From positions 1 through 64,000 of the forward strand of contig NZ_JAEHOK010000018.1 in NCBI RefSeq assembly GCF_016236915.1: a stretch of DNA of 64,000 nucleotides, read 5' to 3'. Below the pieces are notes generated by a model. The model did not search any database. It was not told the DNA's origin and was given only the letters and a program-made list of their open reading frames with translations. This DNA is from Salegentibacter maritimus. Lineage in GTDB: Bacteria > Bacteroidota > Bacteroidia > Flavobacteriales > Flavobacteriaceae. Below, piece by piece: positions 35,925 to 45,900 of the stretch (position 1 is the first letter of the stretch; the number at the start of each line of letters is the position of its first letter). The position numbers and the translations under genes are program-made.

Positions 35925-35992
35925 TTTATCCTTATATAAAAACAATACTATTTGGAGCTGGAAAAATAGTAAAGTTCTTATATAAGGATAAA
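35925..35992 (-). terminator. Long stem-loop after the B12-regulated lipoprotein gene
   Basis: Perfect 15-bp outer arms TTTATCCTTATATAA (35925-35939) / TTATATAAGGATAAA (35978-35992). Inside, AAC/GTT can pair and ACTATTT (35947-35953) / AAATAGT (35964-35970) forms an inner stem. It starts 22 bases after the stop of the lipoprotein gene. No clear T-run, so it may be a 3'-end stabiliser or an element of another kind. Confidence 0.5.
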
Positions 35993-36013
35993 TAAAGGAT
36001 ATTATTAGAGGCT

Positions 36014-37159
36014 TTACTCGGTCATAGATAGATCTAAAGCTCCTTTGATTTCCGTTGATATCTCACCAAGCCAGCCAACATTTCCCTGCGCCCCTGTGTA
36101 GACGCTTATAAAATCTACACCTCTTAATGCTACGGGGTTCATATTATCATCTACTGCCCAATCCAAATCCATGGCGTTTCCGGCATAAGTATTATAATCA
36201 GCATCAAAATTGTCTACATACCCCCATTCAAGTGCATCTATAGAGGCAAATCCTTCCAGGCTCACCTTAGGGTAAACCCGGGTTCCGTTAAAACTCATTT
36301 TATCCTTTTCTTCAATAAAGAGTGGATAGTAATTTTGGGAGTGGTAGGGATTAACCATTACACTGTCTTGATCTTCCTGGTTATCTTCCCAGGGTACATT
36401 GGCGTACTTTTTTGGATTGGTGTAGGTTAATTGATAATTCAATATAGTTTCTTCTTTTTGATGTGCACTTCCTGCTAGTTCATACCAGGTGTCATCTGGT
36501 AAGCCATTACCATTCTCATCAAAAGAAACCTTTACAATACCGGGTTCAGAAAGTCCGCCCATTGCATTACCATAAACTACAAAGTCTTTAGCATCTTCTC
36601 TATTTTCAATGGTATGATCAAAAGTGAAGGTTACGTAGCCTCCCCATGCTCCTAAAGATAGAATGGCCGATTTTCCACCCACTAATTTTTCTGCGCTTTC
36701 CAAAGAACCGTAGGTTTTATTAATATATTGGCCGGGTGCAGGTTTATATTCAATAATTTCAGAAATATATTTACTGCTGTTTTCTGTTTTTGGGCGGAAA
36801 TAAAGCTGATAAGGATCATTTACGGTAACTTCATAAGAGCGCAGCAGAGAGTCGTTATTCGCCAATGCTTTAAATTGTAGTGCAAATGTGCCAAATTGCT
36901 TGGGGGCGTAATGAAGGTTTTGAGCTTCAGAAACTTTATCATCACCTAGTTTCCAGCTAAAACCTGTCCCTTCCGGTAAATTTAGAATTTCAGGATTAAT
37001 AGATAAAGTATCTCCCAGGGTTAATTCGTAATCTTTCTGGTAATTTAGATCCGCAAACTCCATAGGAATTATGCCTGGGCCGTCATCTTTGCTACAAGAT
37101 GAAAAAAGTAAAATACCTCCAATAAGGATTAATGATTTAAAAAATGATTTTTGTTGCAT
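36014..37159 (-). CDS. B12-regulated surface lipoprotein (PKD-like / unknown domain)
   Basis: 381 residues with lipobox LLFSSCSK (Cys22). Residues about 35-112 look like an Ig/PKD-type fold (LTLGDTLSINPEI, GTGFSWKLGDD). The rest is a beta-rich domain with SAILSLGAWGGYVTFTFDHTI and VSFDENGNGLPDDTWYELAGSAH. The gene is preceded on the same strand by a cobalamin riboswitch, so it very likely works in corrinoid capture at the cell surface, as BtuG/BtuH-type lipoproteins do in Bacteroides. Neither btuB nor a cobalamin ABC transporter is adjacent. I cannot assign it to BtuH by sequence alone. Confidence 0.75.
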   Translation of the reverse strand: MQQKSFFKSLILIGGILLFSSCSKDDGPGIIPMEFADLNYQKDYELTLGDTLSINPEILNLPEGTGFSWKLGDDKVSEAQNLHYAPKQFGTFALQFKALANNDSLLRSYEVTVNDPYQLYFRPKTENSSKYISEIIEYKPAPGQYINKTYGSLESAEKLVGGKSAILSLGAWGGYVTFTFDHTIENREDAKDFVVYGNAMGGLSEPGIVKVSFDENGNGLPDDTWYELAGSAHQKEETILNYQLTYTNPKKYANVPWEDNQEDQDSVMVNPYHSQNYYPLFIEEKDKMSFNGTRVYPKVSLEGFASIDALEWGYVDNFDADYNTYAGNAMDLDWAVDDNMNPVALRGVDFISVYTGAQGNVGWLGEISTEIKGALDLSMTE

Positions 37160-37279
37160 TTGATTTGTATAAAGGTTAATAATTGGAATTAACTTATTTT
37201 ACAAAACAAAACAGCAGGGGATATAGTTAGAATAGAAGACCTACCCAAAGCAATAACTCCCGAAAGCTTTGTTCCTTAT

Positions 37280-37440
37280 GTTTCCGGCAGGTTTTCTGAC
37301 TTCTCCCTCTTTTTAAACCTTCCCGTCCCAAAAGACAGTGGTATCAATAAAAAGATTTTCCTAAAAATTAAGGAAGGGATTTACAGCAGCGGGAACTGTT
37401 CAGGATTTACACCTGATTCCCTTTTAATACAATACCTTAA
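37280..37440 (-). ncRNA. Cobalamin riboswitch (minus strand)
   Basis: Reading the minus strand: AAGGTATTG, then AAAAGGGAATCAGGTGTAAA, TCC, CAGTTCCCGC, CTGTAAATCC, CCACTG and GGGACGGGAAGG, ending with the B12 box GTCAGAAAACCTGCC (37300-37286). This is the class I cobalamin aptamer order. It lies 127 bases upstream of the surface lipoprotein start and should repress it when adenosylcobalamin is plentiful. Confidence 0.92.
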
Positions 37441-37620
37441 AAGCATTGTAACCGAAAATCCCGGCAATATTAAGTTAAATTTCTGGTTTGAGAATCTTAA
37501 AAACTGAATTTATCTTTACTTCTTTTTAGTTATAAGCTCAATGAAAGTCTTGAAATTAAATAAATAATCCCTAGTTTTATCCCGCATAAGTTCTTTAGCA
37601 TACTTCATCAAACAGAAAAG
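37441..37620. promoter_or_regulatory. Shared promoter region of two divergent cobalamin riboswitches
   Basis: The 180 bases between the 5' ends of the two aptamers should hold both promoters. I did not find an unambiguous TTG-N19-TAnnTTTG pair for either. Confidence 0.4.
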
Positions 37621-37790
37621 GTTTTACTTAAGGTAGATTAATAGGGAATCGTGTGAGAATCACGAACTGTCGCGCAACTGTAAGTAACATAATAAAGCTA
37701 CTGTCTAAAGAATTATCCACTGCATAACGCGGGAAGGATGACAGCAGCCGTTACAAGTCAGGAGACCTGCCTATTCTGATTGGACAATGC
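37621..37790 (+). ncRNA. Cobalamin riboswitch (plus strand) upstream of metE
   Basis: AAGGTAGATTAATAGGGAAT, GTGTGAGAATCAC, CTGTCGCGCAACTGTAAG, CCACTG, GCGGGAAGGATGACAGCAGCC and the B12 box GTCAGGAGACCTGCC (37757-37771). Downstream, GAGATGTACCC can pair with GGGTGTATCTT before a T-rich tract, a possible terminator arm. It controls B12-independent methionine synthase, so cobalamin turns metE off. Confidence 0.94.
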
Positions 37791-37965
37791 TTTCGCGGTT
37801 TGAAGCTTAGGTCTTAGAGATGTACCCGTTATAATACTTTTTATTTTACAGGAGAAGTATCTCTTTTTGGGTGTATCTTCTTTCTCCTTTTTTTCTTATC
37901 GCCTGGCATTACGAAGCATTTATAAAGACTTTTAAAACAAATTGTTTAATTATTAAAAGTTAGAA

Positions 37966-40272
37966 ATGCAAACGCACATTCTTGGCTATCCGCGAATTGG
38001 TAGCAACAGAGAACTCAAAAAAGCCTGCGAGCAATATTGGTCAGGCAAAAGTGAACTTCAGGATCTTCTTCAGGTAGGAAAAAAAAGCCGCCATGAAAAC
38101 TGGAAGCTTCAAAAAGACGAAGGAATTGATCTAATTCCCTGTAACGATTTTTCTTATTATGACCAGGTTTTGGATATGAGCCTTACCGTAGGAGCTATTC
38201 CTGAACGTTATAGGGAGATTGAAAGTAGAAGTGACTTAACCAATCTTGATTTATATTTTGCGATGGCCAGAGGCTATCAAAAAGATGGCTTAGATATTAC
38301 CGCCATGGAAATGACCAAATGGTTTGATACCAATTATCATTATATCGTTCCTGAATTTTCCAAAAATCAGCACTTTAAGCTTAACTCCAATAAGATTCTT
38401 AACGAATTTAAGGAGGCAAAGGAAGCTGGGATTCATCCTAAACCTGTAATTATTGGACTGGTTACATACCTTCTTTTGGGAAAAGAAAAAGAGGGAGGTT
38501 TTGATAAAATAGACCTTGCAGAAAAATTATTGCCGGTTTACCAGGAGCTTTTAACTCAATTACAGGAAGAAGGAGCACAATGGATTCAGTTTGACGAGCC
38601 TTTTCTAGCTTTAGACCTAGATGAGAAAGCCAGGGATGCCTACTCTTTTGTATATAATGAGCTTAGAAAAAAATTCCCTAAACTTAGATTTGTTCTCAGC
38701 ACTTATTTTGAAGGCCTTAACGACAATCTTGCCCTGGCTCTAAAGCTTCCGGTAGATGTGTTACACCTGGATTTGGTGCGATGCCCATCACAATTAGACA
38801 GGGTGCTTGAAGAAATTCCTGCTAGCTTAAATTTATCGCTCGGGATAGTAGATGGACGTAATATTTGGAAAAATGATTTTGAAAATTCCCTTCATCTTAT
38901 TCAAAAGGCACAGGATAAAATAGGTTCTGATAGATTGCTACTGGCTCCTTCCTGTTCGTTGTTACATGTTCCATACGATCTTGATTTGGAGACTGAAATA
39001 AACCCTGAAATTAAGAACTGGATGGCCTTTGCCCGGCAAAAAGTAGGAGAATTAAAAACTCTTCGGGCTTTGGCTACCGGTAGTACTGAAGCGCCCCTTT
39101 TAAAGGAGTTTAAAGAGAATTTAGATGCTGTTAAGAGTAGAAAAACTTCAGAGGTAATTCACAACAAAAAGGTGAAAGATGCGGTGAGTCAAATTTCAGA
39201 AAAAGACTCACAAAGATCCAACTCCTTCAGCATAAGAAAGATTGAGCAGCAGAGAGTATTGGATTTGCCTTTGTTTGCTACCACCACCATTGGTTCGTTT
39301 CCGCAAACCAAAGAAGTGAGGAGTTGGAGGGCTCAATTTAAAAAAGGAAAATTATCAGCAGAAACATATGATAGTTTACTAAAAAAAGAAACCCAAAATG
39401 CCATAAAATGGCAGGAAGAAATAGGTTTAGATGTTCTTGTACATGGAGAATATGAGCGTAATGACATGGTAGAATATTTTGGAGAGCAATTAGATGGTTT
39501 TCTGTTTACCAAAAAAGCCTGGGTACAAAGTTACGGTAGCCGATGTGTTAAGCCTCCTATTATATATGGAGATGTCTCCAGGCCAGAAGCCATGACGGTT
39601 TATTGGTCTCAATATGCGCAATCTTTAACCGATAAATGGGTTAAAGGAATGTTGACGGGGCCTGTAACCATCTTGCAATGGTCTTTTGTTAGAGACGATC
39701 AACCAAGATCTGCCACTTGTAAACAAATAGCTTTGGCTATTCGTGAAGAAGTAAAAGATTTAGAGCAGGCCGGGATTCAAATAATTCAAATTGACGAACC
39801 TGCCATTAGAGAAGGATTACCGCTACGGATATCCGGCTGGAAAGAATATTTAGATTGGGCGGTTACTTGTTTTAAATTAGCATCGGCAGGGGTAAAAGAT
39901 TCTACTCAAATTCATACACACATGTGCTATTCTGAGTTTAATGATATTATGGAGAGTATAGCAAATATGGATGCAGATGTGATTACCATTGAGTGCTCCC
40001 GATCGCAAATGGAGTTGCTGGAAATTTTTTCTGATTTTGAGTATCCCAATGAAATTGGTCCGGGGGTTTATGATATACATTCCCCCAGGGTTCCTGCCGC
40101 CGAAGAAATGCTTACTTTGCTAAAAAAAGCCGAAAAAGTAATCCCTGCAGAACAACTTTGGGTAAATCCAGATTGTGGTTTAAAAACCAGGAAATGGGAA
40201 GAAACTGAAGCTGCATTAAAAGCAATGGTTAGCGCCGCAAAAATGGTAAGAACTGCTTTGGTGGAGAATTAA
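37966..40272 (+). CDS. metE: Cobalamin-independent methionine synthase
   Basis: 768 residues, the usual length. Full MetE architecture: N-terminal domain (LGYPRIGSNRELKKACEQYW, WIQFDEPFL) and C-terminal catalytic domain (TTIGSFPQTKEVRSWR, IIQIDEPAIREGLPLR, THMCYSEFNDI, IECSRSQMELLEIF, VNPDCGLKTRKWEE) with the zinc-binding His/Cys residues. It transfers a methyl group from methyltetrahydropteroyl-polyglutamate to homocysteine. The cobalamin riboswitch upstream fits its role as the backup when B12 is scarce. Confidence 0.97.
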   Translation: MQTHILGYPRIGSNRELKKACEQYWSGKSELQDLLQVGKKSRHENWKLQKDEGIDLIPCNDFSYYDQVLDMSLTVGAIPERYREIESRSDLTNLDLYFAMARGYQKDGLDITAMEMTKWFDTNYHYIVPEFSKNQHFKLNSNKILNEFKEAKEAGIHPKPVIIGLVTYLLLGKEKEGGFDKIDLAEKLLPVYQELLTQLQEEGAQWIQFDEPFLALDLDEKARDAYSFVYNELRKKFPKLRFVLSTYFEGLNDNLALALKLPVDVLHLDLVRCPSQLDRVLEEIPASLNLSLGIVDGRNIWKNDFENSLHLIQKAQDKIGSDRLLLAPSCSLLHVPYDLDLETEINPEIKNWMAFARQKVGELKTLRALATGSTEAPLLKEFKENLDAVKSRKTSEVIHNKKVKDAVSQISEKDSQRSNSFSIRKIEQQRVLDLPLFATTTIGSFPQTKEVRSWRAQFKKGKLSAETYDSLLKKETQNAIKWQEEIGLDVLVHGEYERNDMVEYFGEQLDGFLFTKKAWVQSYGSRCVKPPIIYGDVSRPEAMTVYWSQYAQSLTDKWVKGMLTGPVTILQWSFVRDDQPRSATCKQIALAIREEVKDLEQAGIQIIQIDEPAIREGLPLRISGWKEYLDWAVTCFKLASAGVKDSTQIHTHMCYSEFNDIMESIANMDADVITIECSRSQMELLEIFSDFEYPNEIGPGVYDIHSPRVPAAEEMLTLLKKAEKVIPAEQLWVNPDCGLKTRKWEETEAALKAMVSAAKMVRTALVEN

Positions 40273-40296
40273 AACCAACTTTTTTTATAAATACCC

Positions 40297-40557
40297 ATGA
40301 AGCACGAAGAAAAATACTGCCCAAGATGTAAAACAGCCTTTGAATGTAAAGTTGGCTCTATAGAACTTTGCCAATGCTCTCAAGTGGTACTGGATAATGA
40401 AGAACTGGAATACATACATAAACTTTATGAAAGTTGCCTTTGCGCTAAATGTATGAAGGCTTTAAAAACAGAGTATCGCAACCAAAATTTACAGGAAAAA
40501 TTAAAGGCTATTCTGGGTGTATTTTATAGGCCGCCAAAAAATAATAAAGGCGGCTGA
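40297..40557 (+). CDS. Cysteine-rich CWC family protein
   Basis: 86 residues with CPRCKTAFECKVGSIELCQCSQV and a second CLCAKCMKAL cluster, the PF14375-type cysteine-rich CWC pattern, probably zinc binding. It starts 24 bases after metE and so should be under the same B12 control; the pairing with B12/methionine genes is the only functional clue. Ends with a basic tail (PPKNNKGG). Confidence 0.85.
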   Translation: MKHEEKYCPRCKTAFECKVGSIELCQCSQVVLDNEELEYIHKLYESCLCAKCMKALKTEYRNQNLQEKLKAILGVFYRPPKNNKGG

Positions 40558-40575
40558 AGAGGCTTAGTTGGAATT

Positions 40576-40620
40576 TTATTGACACTGCCAAAGGGTGTAA
40601 CACCCCGAGGTAGTTAACTG
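40576..40620 (+). repeat. GAGGTAGTT intergenic repeat
   Basis: TTATTGACACTGCCAAA, GGGTGTAACACCCCGAGG, TAGTTAACTG. The GGGTGT-aa-CACCC core is a perfect hairpin in this copy, the cleanest of the four. It lies 19 bases after the CWC gene stop. Confidence 0.75.
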
Positions 40621-40653
40621 AAAAAGTATATTTGGTTAACAATAACAAATTAA

Positions 40654-40747
40654 GGCTGTCTGAAAGGTTAATTTTCACCAAACTGGATTTATTTCAGTTT
40701 AAAAAGCTCAAGGTGAATTTTTAAGGCTTTTCAGGCAGTCTTTTTAT
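40654..40747 (+). terminator. Large branched stem-loop with T-run
   Basis: GGCTGTCTGAAAG (40654-40666) pairs imperfectly with CTTTTCAGGCAGTC (40727-40740), TTCACC (40674-40679) with GGTGAA (40712-40717), and an inner AAACTG (40680-40685) / CAGTTT (40695-40700). TTTTT follows. Terminator for metE and CWC, with more structure than needed. Confidence 0.7.
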
Positions 40748-41125
40748 ATCATGGTATCTCAATCTGCCAGGTTTATTTTTCAGTCCGGAAATTTTAACCG
40801 GTTACTTACAACCCACTTTAGCCGATATTAATAGCTGTTGATTAAAATGAGTAAAATTTGTTCAAATAAAAAAAATGATTCTTTCCAGTTTACATCTCTT
40901 GTTCTTTTTATGACTTTTTTACTTAAGTGGGTTTACGCATTGTTAGCAGGGTCTTCTTTAAAGAAAATATAAATAGGTTCTATAAAACTATTTATATGGC
41001 ATATAAATTTTCCTCAATTTATAGCTTTTAGAAAAATAAAATAAAACTTTGGAAATAGTATATTAGCATTTTGTTAACTATTGCAAACATTATGAGTGCC
41101 TATACCTGGCGTAAAAGGTTTAAAA
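40748..41125. other. AT-rich upstream region of sigma factor gene
   Basis: About 380 bases without a gene. No repeat, promoter consensus or structure was identified with confidence. Confidence 0.4.
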
Positions 41126-41662
41126 ATGCTGCAAAAAAAACTGAAGGACGGAGATTCAAAAGCATTAGAGGAAATTTACAACCTGTATTTTTCTAAAGTA
41201 TATGCCGTTGCCATAAAGTTTGTGAAAAATGAAAGTGTTGCCCTGGACCTGGTGCAGGACTCCTTTTTAAAAATATGGAAAAACCGTAGTAGCATTAACC
41301 TGGAACTCCCTCTAGATCAGCAGTTGTATGTTATTACCAAGAATGTTGTTTTTGACCATTTTCGAAAAAAAGTAAACGAAGAAAAGCTATTGAGGGAATA
41401 CAAATTACACCAGGAGCAAGCCAGGAACCCTACAACTTCTAGTGAAAATGATCAGCTAAAAAAATTGAATGGCCTATTAGAGCAACTCCCTAAACGACAG
41501 CAAGAAATTTTTAAATTAATTAAATTTCAGGGATATACTTATAATGAAGTTGCTTCTAAGTTAGGTATTTCTAAACATACCGTTTCCAGCCACTTTTCAA
41601 CAGCCATGAAGTTTTTAAAAAAGAATAGTAGGCTGTTTAGCTTTTTCTTTCCAATACTATAA
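41126..41662 (+). CDS. ECF RNA polymerase sigma factor (FecI-like)
   Basis: 178 residues from ATG 41126; an in-frame GTG at 41096 is also possible. Sigma-70 region 2 (ALEEIYNLYFSKVYAVAIKFV, LDLVQDSFLKIWKNR) and region 4 (LPKRQQEIFKLIKFQGYTYNEVASKLGISKHTVSSHFSTAMK). With FecR and an STN-bearing SusC next door it forms a cell-surface signalling module: substrate in the receptor, signal through FecR, sigma release. Its targets probably include the SusCD genes. Confidence 0.93.
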   Translation: MLQKKLKDGDSKALEEIYNLYFSKVYAVAIKFVKNESVALDLVQDSFLKIWKNRSSINLELPLDQQLYVITKNVVFDHFRKKVNEEKLLREYKLHQEQARNPTTSSENDQLKKLNGLLEQLPKRQQEIFKLIKFQGYTYNEVASKLGISKHTVSSHFSTAMKFLKKNSRLFSFFFPIL

Positions 41663-41739
41663 AAACTTAAAATTTTAACATTTGGAACTAGTGATTTTCT
41701 AGTTGGGCATCGTAAACCTTATAGAAACACTTGTAACCA

Positions 41740-42861
41740 ATGTCTCAAAATATTCACATTTTATTAGAAAAATTCTTTGAGGGTAATTGTACTCGTCATG
41801 AAATCAATGTTTTAAAGAATTACCTCGAAAAGGATTCTTTTGAAGAGCTTGAGGCTTTTTTGCTGGATGAATGGAATAATCCTAAGCCTAATGATTTACC
41901 CCGTGAAAAAAAGGAATTGGTTCTGAAAGAGATTATGAAACAGGTGAGTGTTGAAAAACAGTCACGTTTTAAATTGACTGCATTTTTAAAATATGCAGCC
42001 ATCTTTATTGGAATACTTGGCGTGTCAATCTGGTTTTTTAACCTGCCCGCTGATACGCAAGATAGTCCTGAAATAACCATTGAGTTGGAAGATGGGAGTA
42101 TAAGAACATTAGATTCACAAGAAGACCTGGTAGAACATTCAGATTTTACTTATAAAAAGGGGAAATTGTTGTATACACCAAAAAGCAAGCCTTCAAATGA
42201 AAAGTTGGAATTTAATACCATACGTGTGCCTTTTGGAAAATCGGTAACATTGGTTTTATCTGATGGTTCCACGACTATAATTAATGCGGGGTCTTCTTTA
42301 AAGTATCCAAAAACTTTTCTAAAAGGGAAAGGCCGTGAGGTTTACCTTGAGGGGGAAGCGTATTTTGAAGTGGTCTCAAACCCCGACGAACCATTTATAG
42401 TAAATTCAAATCATACCAGAACACAGGTTTTAGGGACAAAGTTTAATGTTTCGGCTTATCCTGGCGATAAGGATGAGAATATTGCATTGCTGGAAGGTTC
42501 AGTGCAGGTTTCTACAGAGGGATTACAGCATACAAGTGTGCTTAAGCCTAATGAAATGGCTGTATTTCAAAAATCCAAGAATTCTTTGCACAGTGTTAAT
42601 ACCAATGCCACCGACCATATCGCATGGACTAAAGGAATTATGCTTTTTAGAAACGAAAAGTTTAGCACAATTCAACGTAAACTTGAAAGACACTACAATG
42701 TTAGTATAGATTGTAAAAATAAGGATCTATTAAAGCAAAGCTTTACCGGGCGTTTTAGAAATGAGTCTATAGAAGAAGTTTTTAAAACCTTTCAGAGAGC
42801 CGCCTCCTTCAATTTTAGTATAAACAACGATAAAGTTACCATTAATCCAAAAAATAATTAA
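41740..42861 (+). CDS. FecR family anti-sigma factor
   Basis: 373 residues. A cytoplasmic N-terminus, one membrane helix (AAIFIGILGVSIWFF, about 88-102), a FecR domain (TIRVPFGKSVTLVLSDGSTTIINAGS...FLKGKGREVYLEGEAYFEV) and a C-terminal DUF4974 domain (MLFRNEKFSTIQRKLERHYNVSIDC...SFTGRF). It holds the FecI-type sigma in check until the STN domain of the receptor contacts it in the periplasm. 77 bases after the sigma gene. Confidence 0.93.
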   Translation: MSQNIHILLEKFFEGNCTRHEINVLKNYLEKDSFEELEAFLLDEWNNPKPNDLPREKKELVLKEIMKQVSVEKQSRFKLTAFLKYAAIFIGILGVSIWFFNLPADTQDSPEITIELEDGSIRTLDSQEDLVEHSDFTYKKGKLLYTPKSKPSNEKLEFNTIRVPFGKSVTLVLSDGSTTIINAGSSLKYPKTFLKGKGREVYLEGEAYFEVVSNPDEPFIVNSNHTRTQVLGTKFNVSAYPGDKDENIALLEGSVQVSTEGLQHTSVLKPNEMAVFQKSKNSLHSVNTNATDHIAWTKGIMLFRNEKFSTIQRKLERHYNVSIDCKNKDLLKQSFTGRFRNESIEEVFKTFQRAASFNFSINNDKVTINPKNN

Positions 42862-42970
42862 TATGACATAAGGCTACAAAAAGAGAAAATCGGAAAATGC
42901 TGGAACATTTCCCGATTTAAAATACAAATTATTTAAAAATTTCCTCAATTCTTAAACTAAAAACAAAATT

Positions 42971-45900
42971 ATGAAAAAAATATTAGCTTTGTTCGGAGCT
43001 ACCGAACCAAAGTGTAAAAGGTTATCGCTTAAACTTTCCTTTTTATTTTTCATGCTTTCTCTTTTCCCAATTAATGCCAATACTTATGGGCAGGAAAAAG
43101 TTTCAATACATCTGGAAAAAGTCTCTCTGGCACAGGTGTTTGAAGAGATAGAAGCAAAGACTTCTTATAATATCTTTTATGAAAACTCTATAATTGATTT
43201 AGAGCGAAAAGTTTCCTTAGATGTTTCAAATCAAGAAGTTAAAACCGTTCTGGAGATGCTGTTCAAGAATACAGCTATTAATTTCGAAATTTTAAAGGAG
43301 CAAATAATTCTAACCAAAAAAGATATTCCGTTAAAGTCTAGCTCCCGGGAGCCTCAATCGCAACAAAGGGAAATTAGCGGAAAGGTTTTAGATGAAAAGG
43401 GAATTCCGCTATTGGGCGCTACAATTACTGTTAAGGGTATGAACCGCGGTACTACCGCTAATTTTGACGGTGAATTTAGCCTGGCAGTACCAAATGAGGC
43501 TGTTTTAAATATTTCTTTTGTAGGTTATAAAAGTAAAGAAGTTGAGATAACCGATAATGATTTCTATGAAATAACCCTACAAGCAGATCTTGGTAATCTA
43601 AATGAAGTGGTGGTAGTAGGATATGGTACTACAGAACGACAGAATTTAACCGGTGCGGTGAGTACGGTAAATATGGAGAATATTCGAATGCAATCTCCCA
43701 ACATAAATCTAGACCATGCTTTGCAAGGTCAAATTCCCGGAGTTTATGTTTCTGGAGCTACCGGGCAACCCGGGGCACCTGCCAGGATTAGAATTAGGGG
43801 AACAACTTCCTTACAGGGCTCAAATCAACCGCTTTATGTAATTGATGGAATTCCGGTGGTTCCTAATAGTAATATCCCGGTAGGTGGTAGAGAAGGCCAG
43901 GGACTGGGTGGTGTGCTGGAGGCGCAAGGCCTAAATACACCCATTGGAAATATTAATGCGAACGATATTGCTTCTATTACTGTATTAAAAGATGCATCTG
44001 CCGGGGCCATTTACGGTTCTCGTGCAGCCAATGGGGTAATAATAATTGAAACCAAATCAGGGAATTTCTCCCAGGCTCCCCGATTTAATATAGATTATTC
44101 TTTAAGCTCGCAGGAAGCCAAAACCCTTGATGTTTTAAATGCTGAACAATTTAAAGCAATTACTACTACTGCGGTAGAAAACGGAATCTTAGATAATTCT
44201 TACACTAGAAATGTTTTAGATGGTTCTTATTTTGGAAATGCCAATACCAATTGGGAAGAAGTACTTTCTCCTTCTAGTTCGGTAATCTCGAATTTTAATT
44301 TAAGTGTGCAGGGTGGTAGTGAAAATACCCGATATTTTTCAGCAATAGGAGCCAATACACAGGAGGGGGCTTTTGAAGGATCAAACTTCGATAGGTATTC
44401 GTTTAAGCTTAATCTGGATACTAAAGTTAACAATGCATTGAATATTGGAGTTCAGTCTAGCATTTCATATACAAACCAGGATGCGCTTGATAGATCATTA
44501 ATTGATAGAATGTACACCTTTAGACCAGATTTGCCAATTTTTGATACTGATGGGAACTATTCTTTTTCCAGTGGTTATGCAAGCGAAAGCCCGGCAGCTT
44601 TAGCCCAGGCTACCAATAATAACCAAACCCTATTACTGCTTACTTCTTTATTTGCAGAATTGGAAATTACCGATGGTTTAACTGCAAAATCCCTTATTGC
44701 ATTAAACTACAACGATGGTTCGCAAGCAAGTTTCTATCCAAAATTCACATTTAGAGGTGGGTGGAGTAGTTTTACAGGAGAAGGCGATGGATATGCCCAA
44801 CAGAGCTCCAGTAAGTTTTCTAACCTTATGTGGGAAAATACATTAAGATATGATAAAGTCTTTAATGAAGTTCACCAAATAAATACAGTAATTGGTGCTT
44901 CATTTGAGCAAAATAAAACTTCTTTGCTTAAAGGCTGGGGAACCGGTTATTTTAACGATGTACTTACCAACATTTCCAGTGCTACAGTAAGTAGGGATGC
45001 TTCCTCTAATAAAACGGCTTATGGTTTGCAGTCTTATTTTGGAAGATTCAATTATAATTTTGATTCCAGATATTTACTAAGCTTATCGGCCAGGGTAGAT
45101 GGTTCTTCCAAATTTGCCAAAGAAAATACCCACGCTTTTTTCCCTGCGGCTGCAGTGGGATGGAGACTTTCAGAAGAAGCTTTCCTTAAAAACTCTAATA
45201 CAGTTAATGAGCTTAAGTTAAGGACTAGTTGGGGTGTTACGGGACAACAGGACTTTTCTCCTTACCAGTGGAGAACGCTTTATGCAACAGATGATTATGG
45301 AGATATGCCCGCTATTGTACTTAACCAGTTAGGAAATGATCGCTTAAAATGGGAACGCAGTAAACAATTTGACCTTGGAGTTGATTACTCCCTTTTTGAT
45401 GATAGGCTTAGCGGTACTATTGGTTATTATGAAAAGAATACCGAGGATGCTATTTTTACAGCCATTAGTCCGGGTAGTACAGGTTTTTCTTCTGTACAGG
45501 CCAATGTAGGTAATACCAGTAACAAGGGTGTTGAGTTTGAAATAAATGCCGATATAATTAGATCAGATGACTTCAACTGGCGCCTTGGCTTAAATGCCAA
45601 TAAAAACAGAAATAAATTAACCGAAATTTCTGATGACTTTAAAGATGAAGATGGTTTTGTATCTGGCTTTGGCGGTGGAGGTTTACTTAGGGAAGGAAGC
45701 CCAATAGGACTTATCTACGGTTATGTGTCAGAAGGTATTTTTCAGGAACAAAGCGAGATTGATGGGCTAAATGCTAATTCTCCCACCGGAATTTACCAAG
45801 AGGCCGGGACGTCTCTAGGTGACCTTCGATTTGCAGATCTTAACAATGACGGAGTGGTGAATGCCCAGGACCAGGAGGTTATTGGTGATACCCAACCCGA

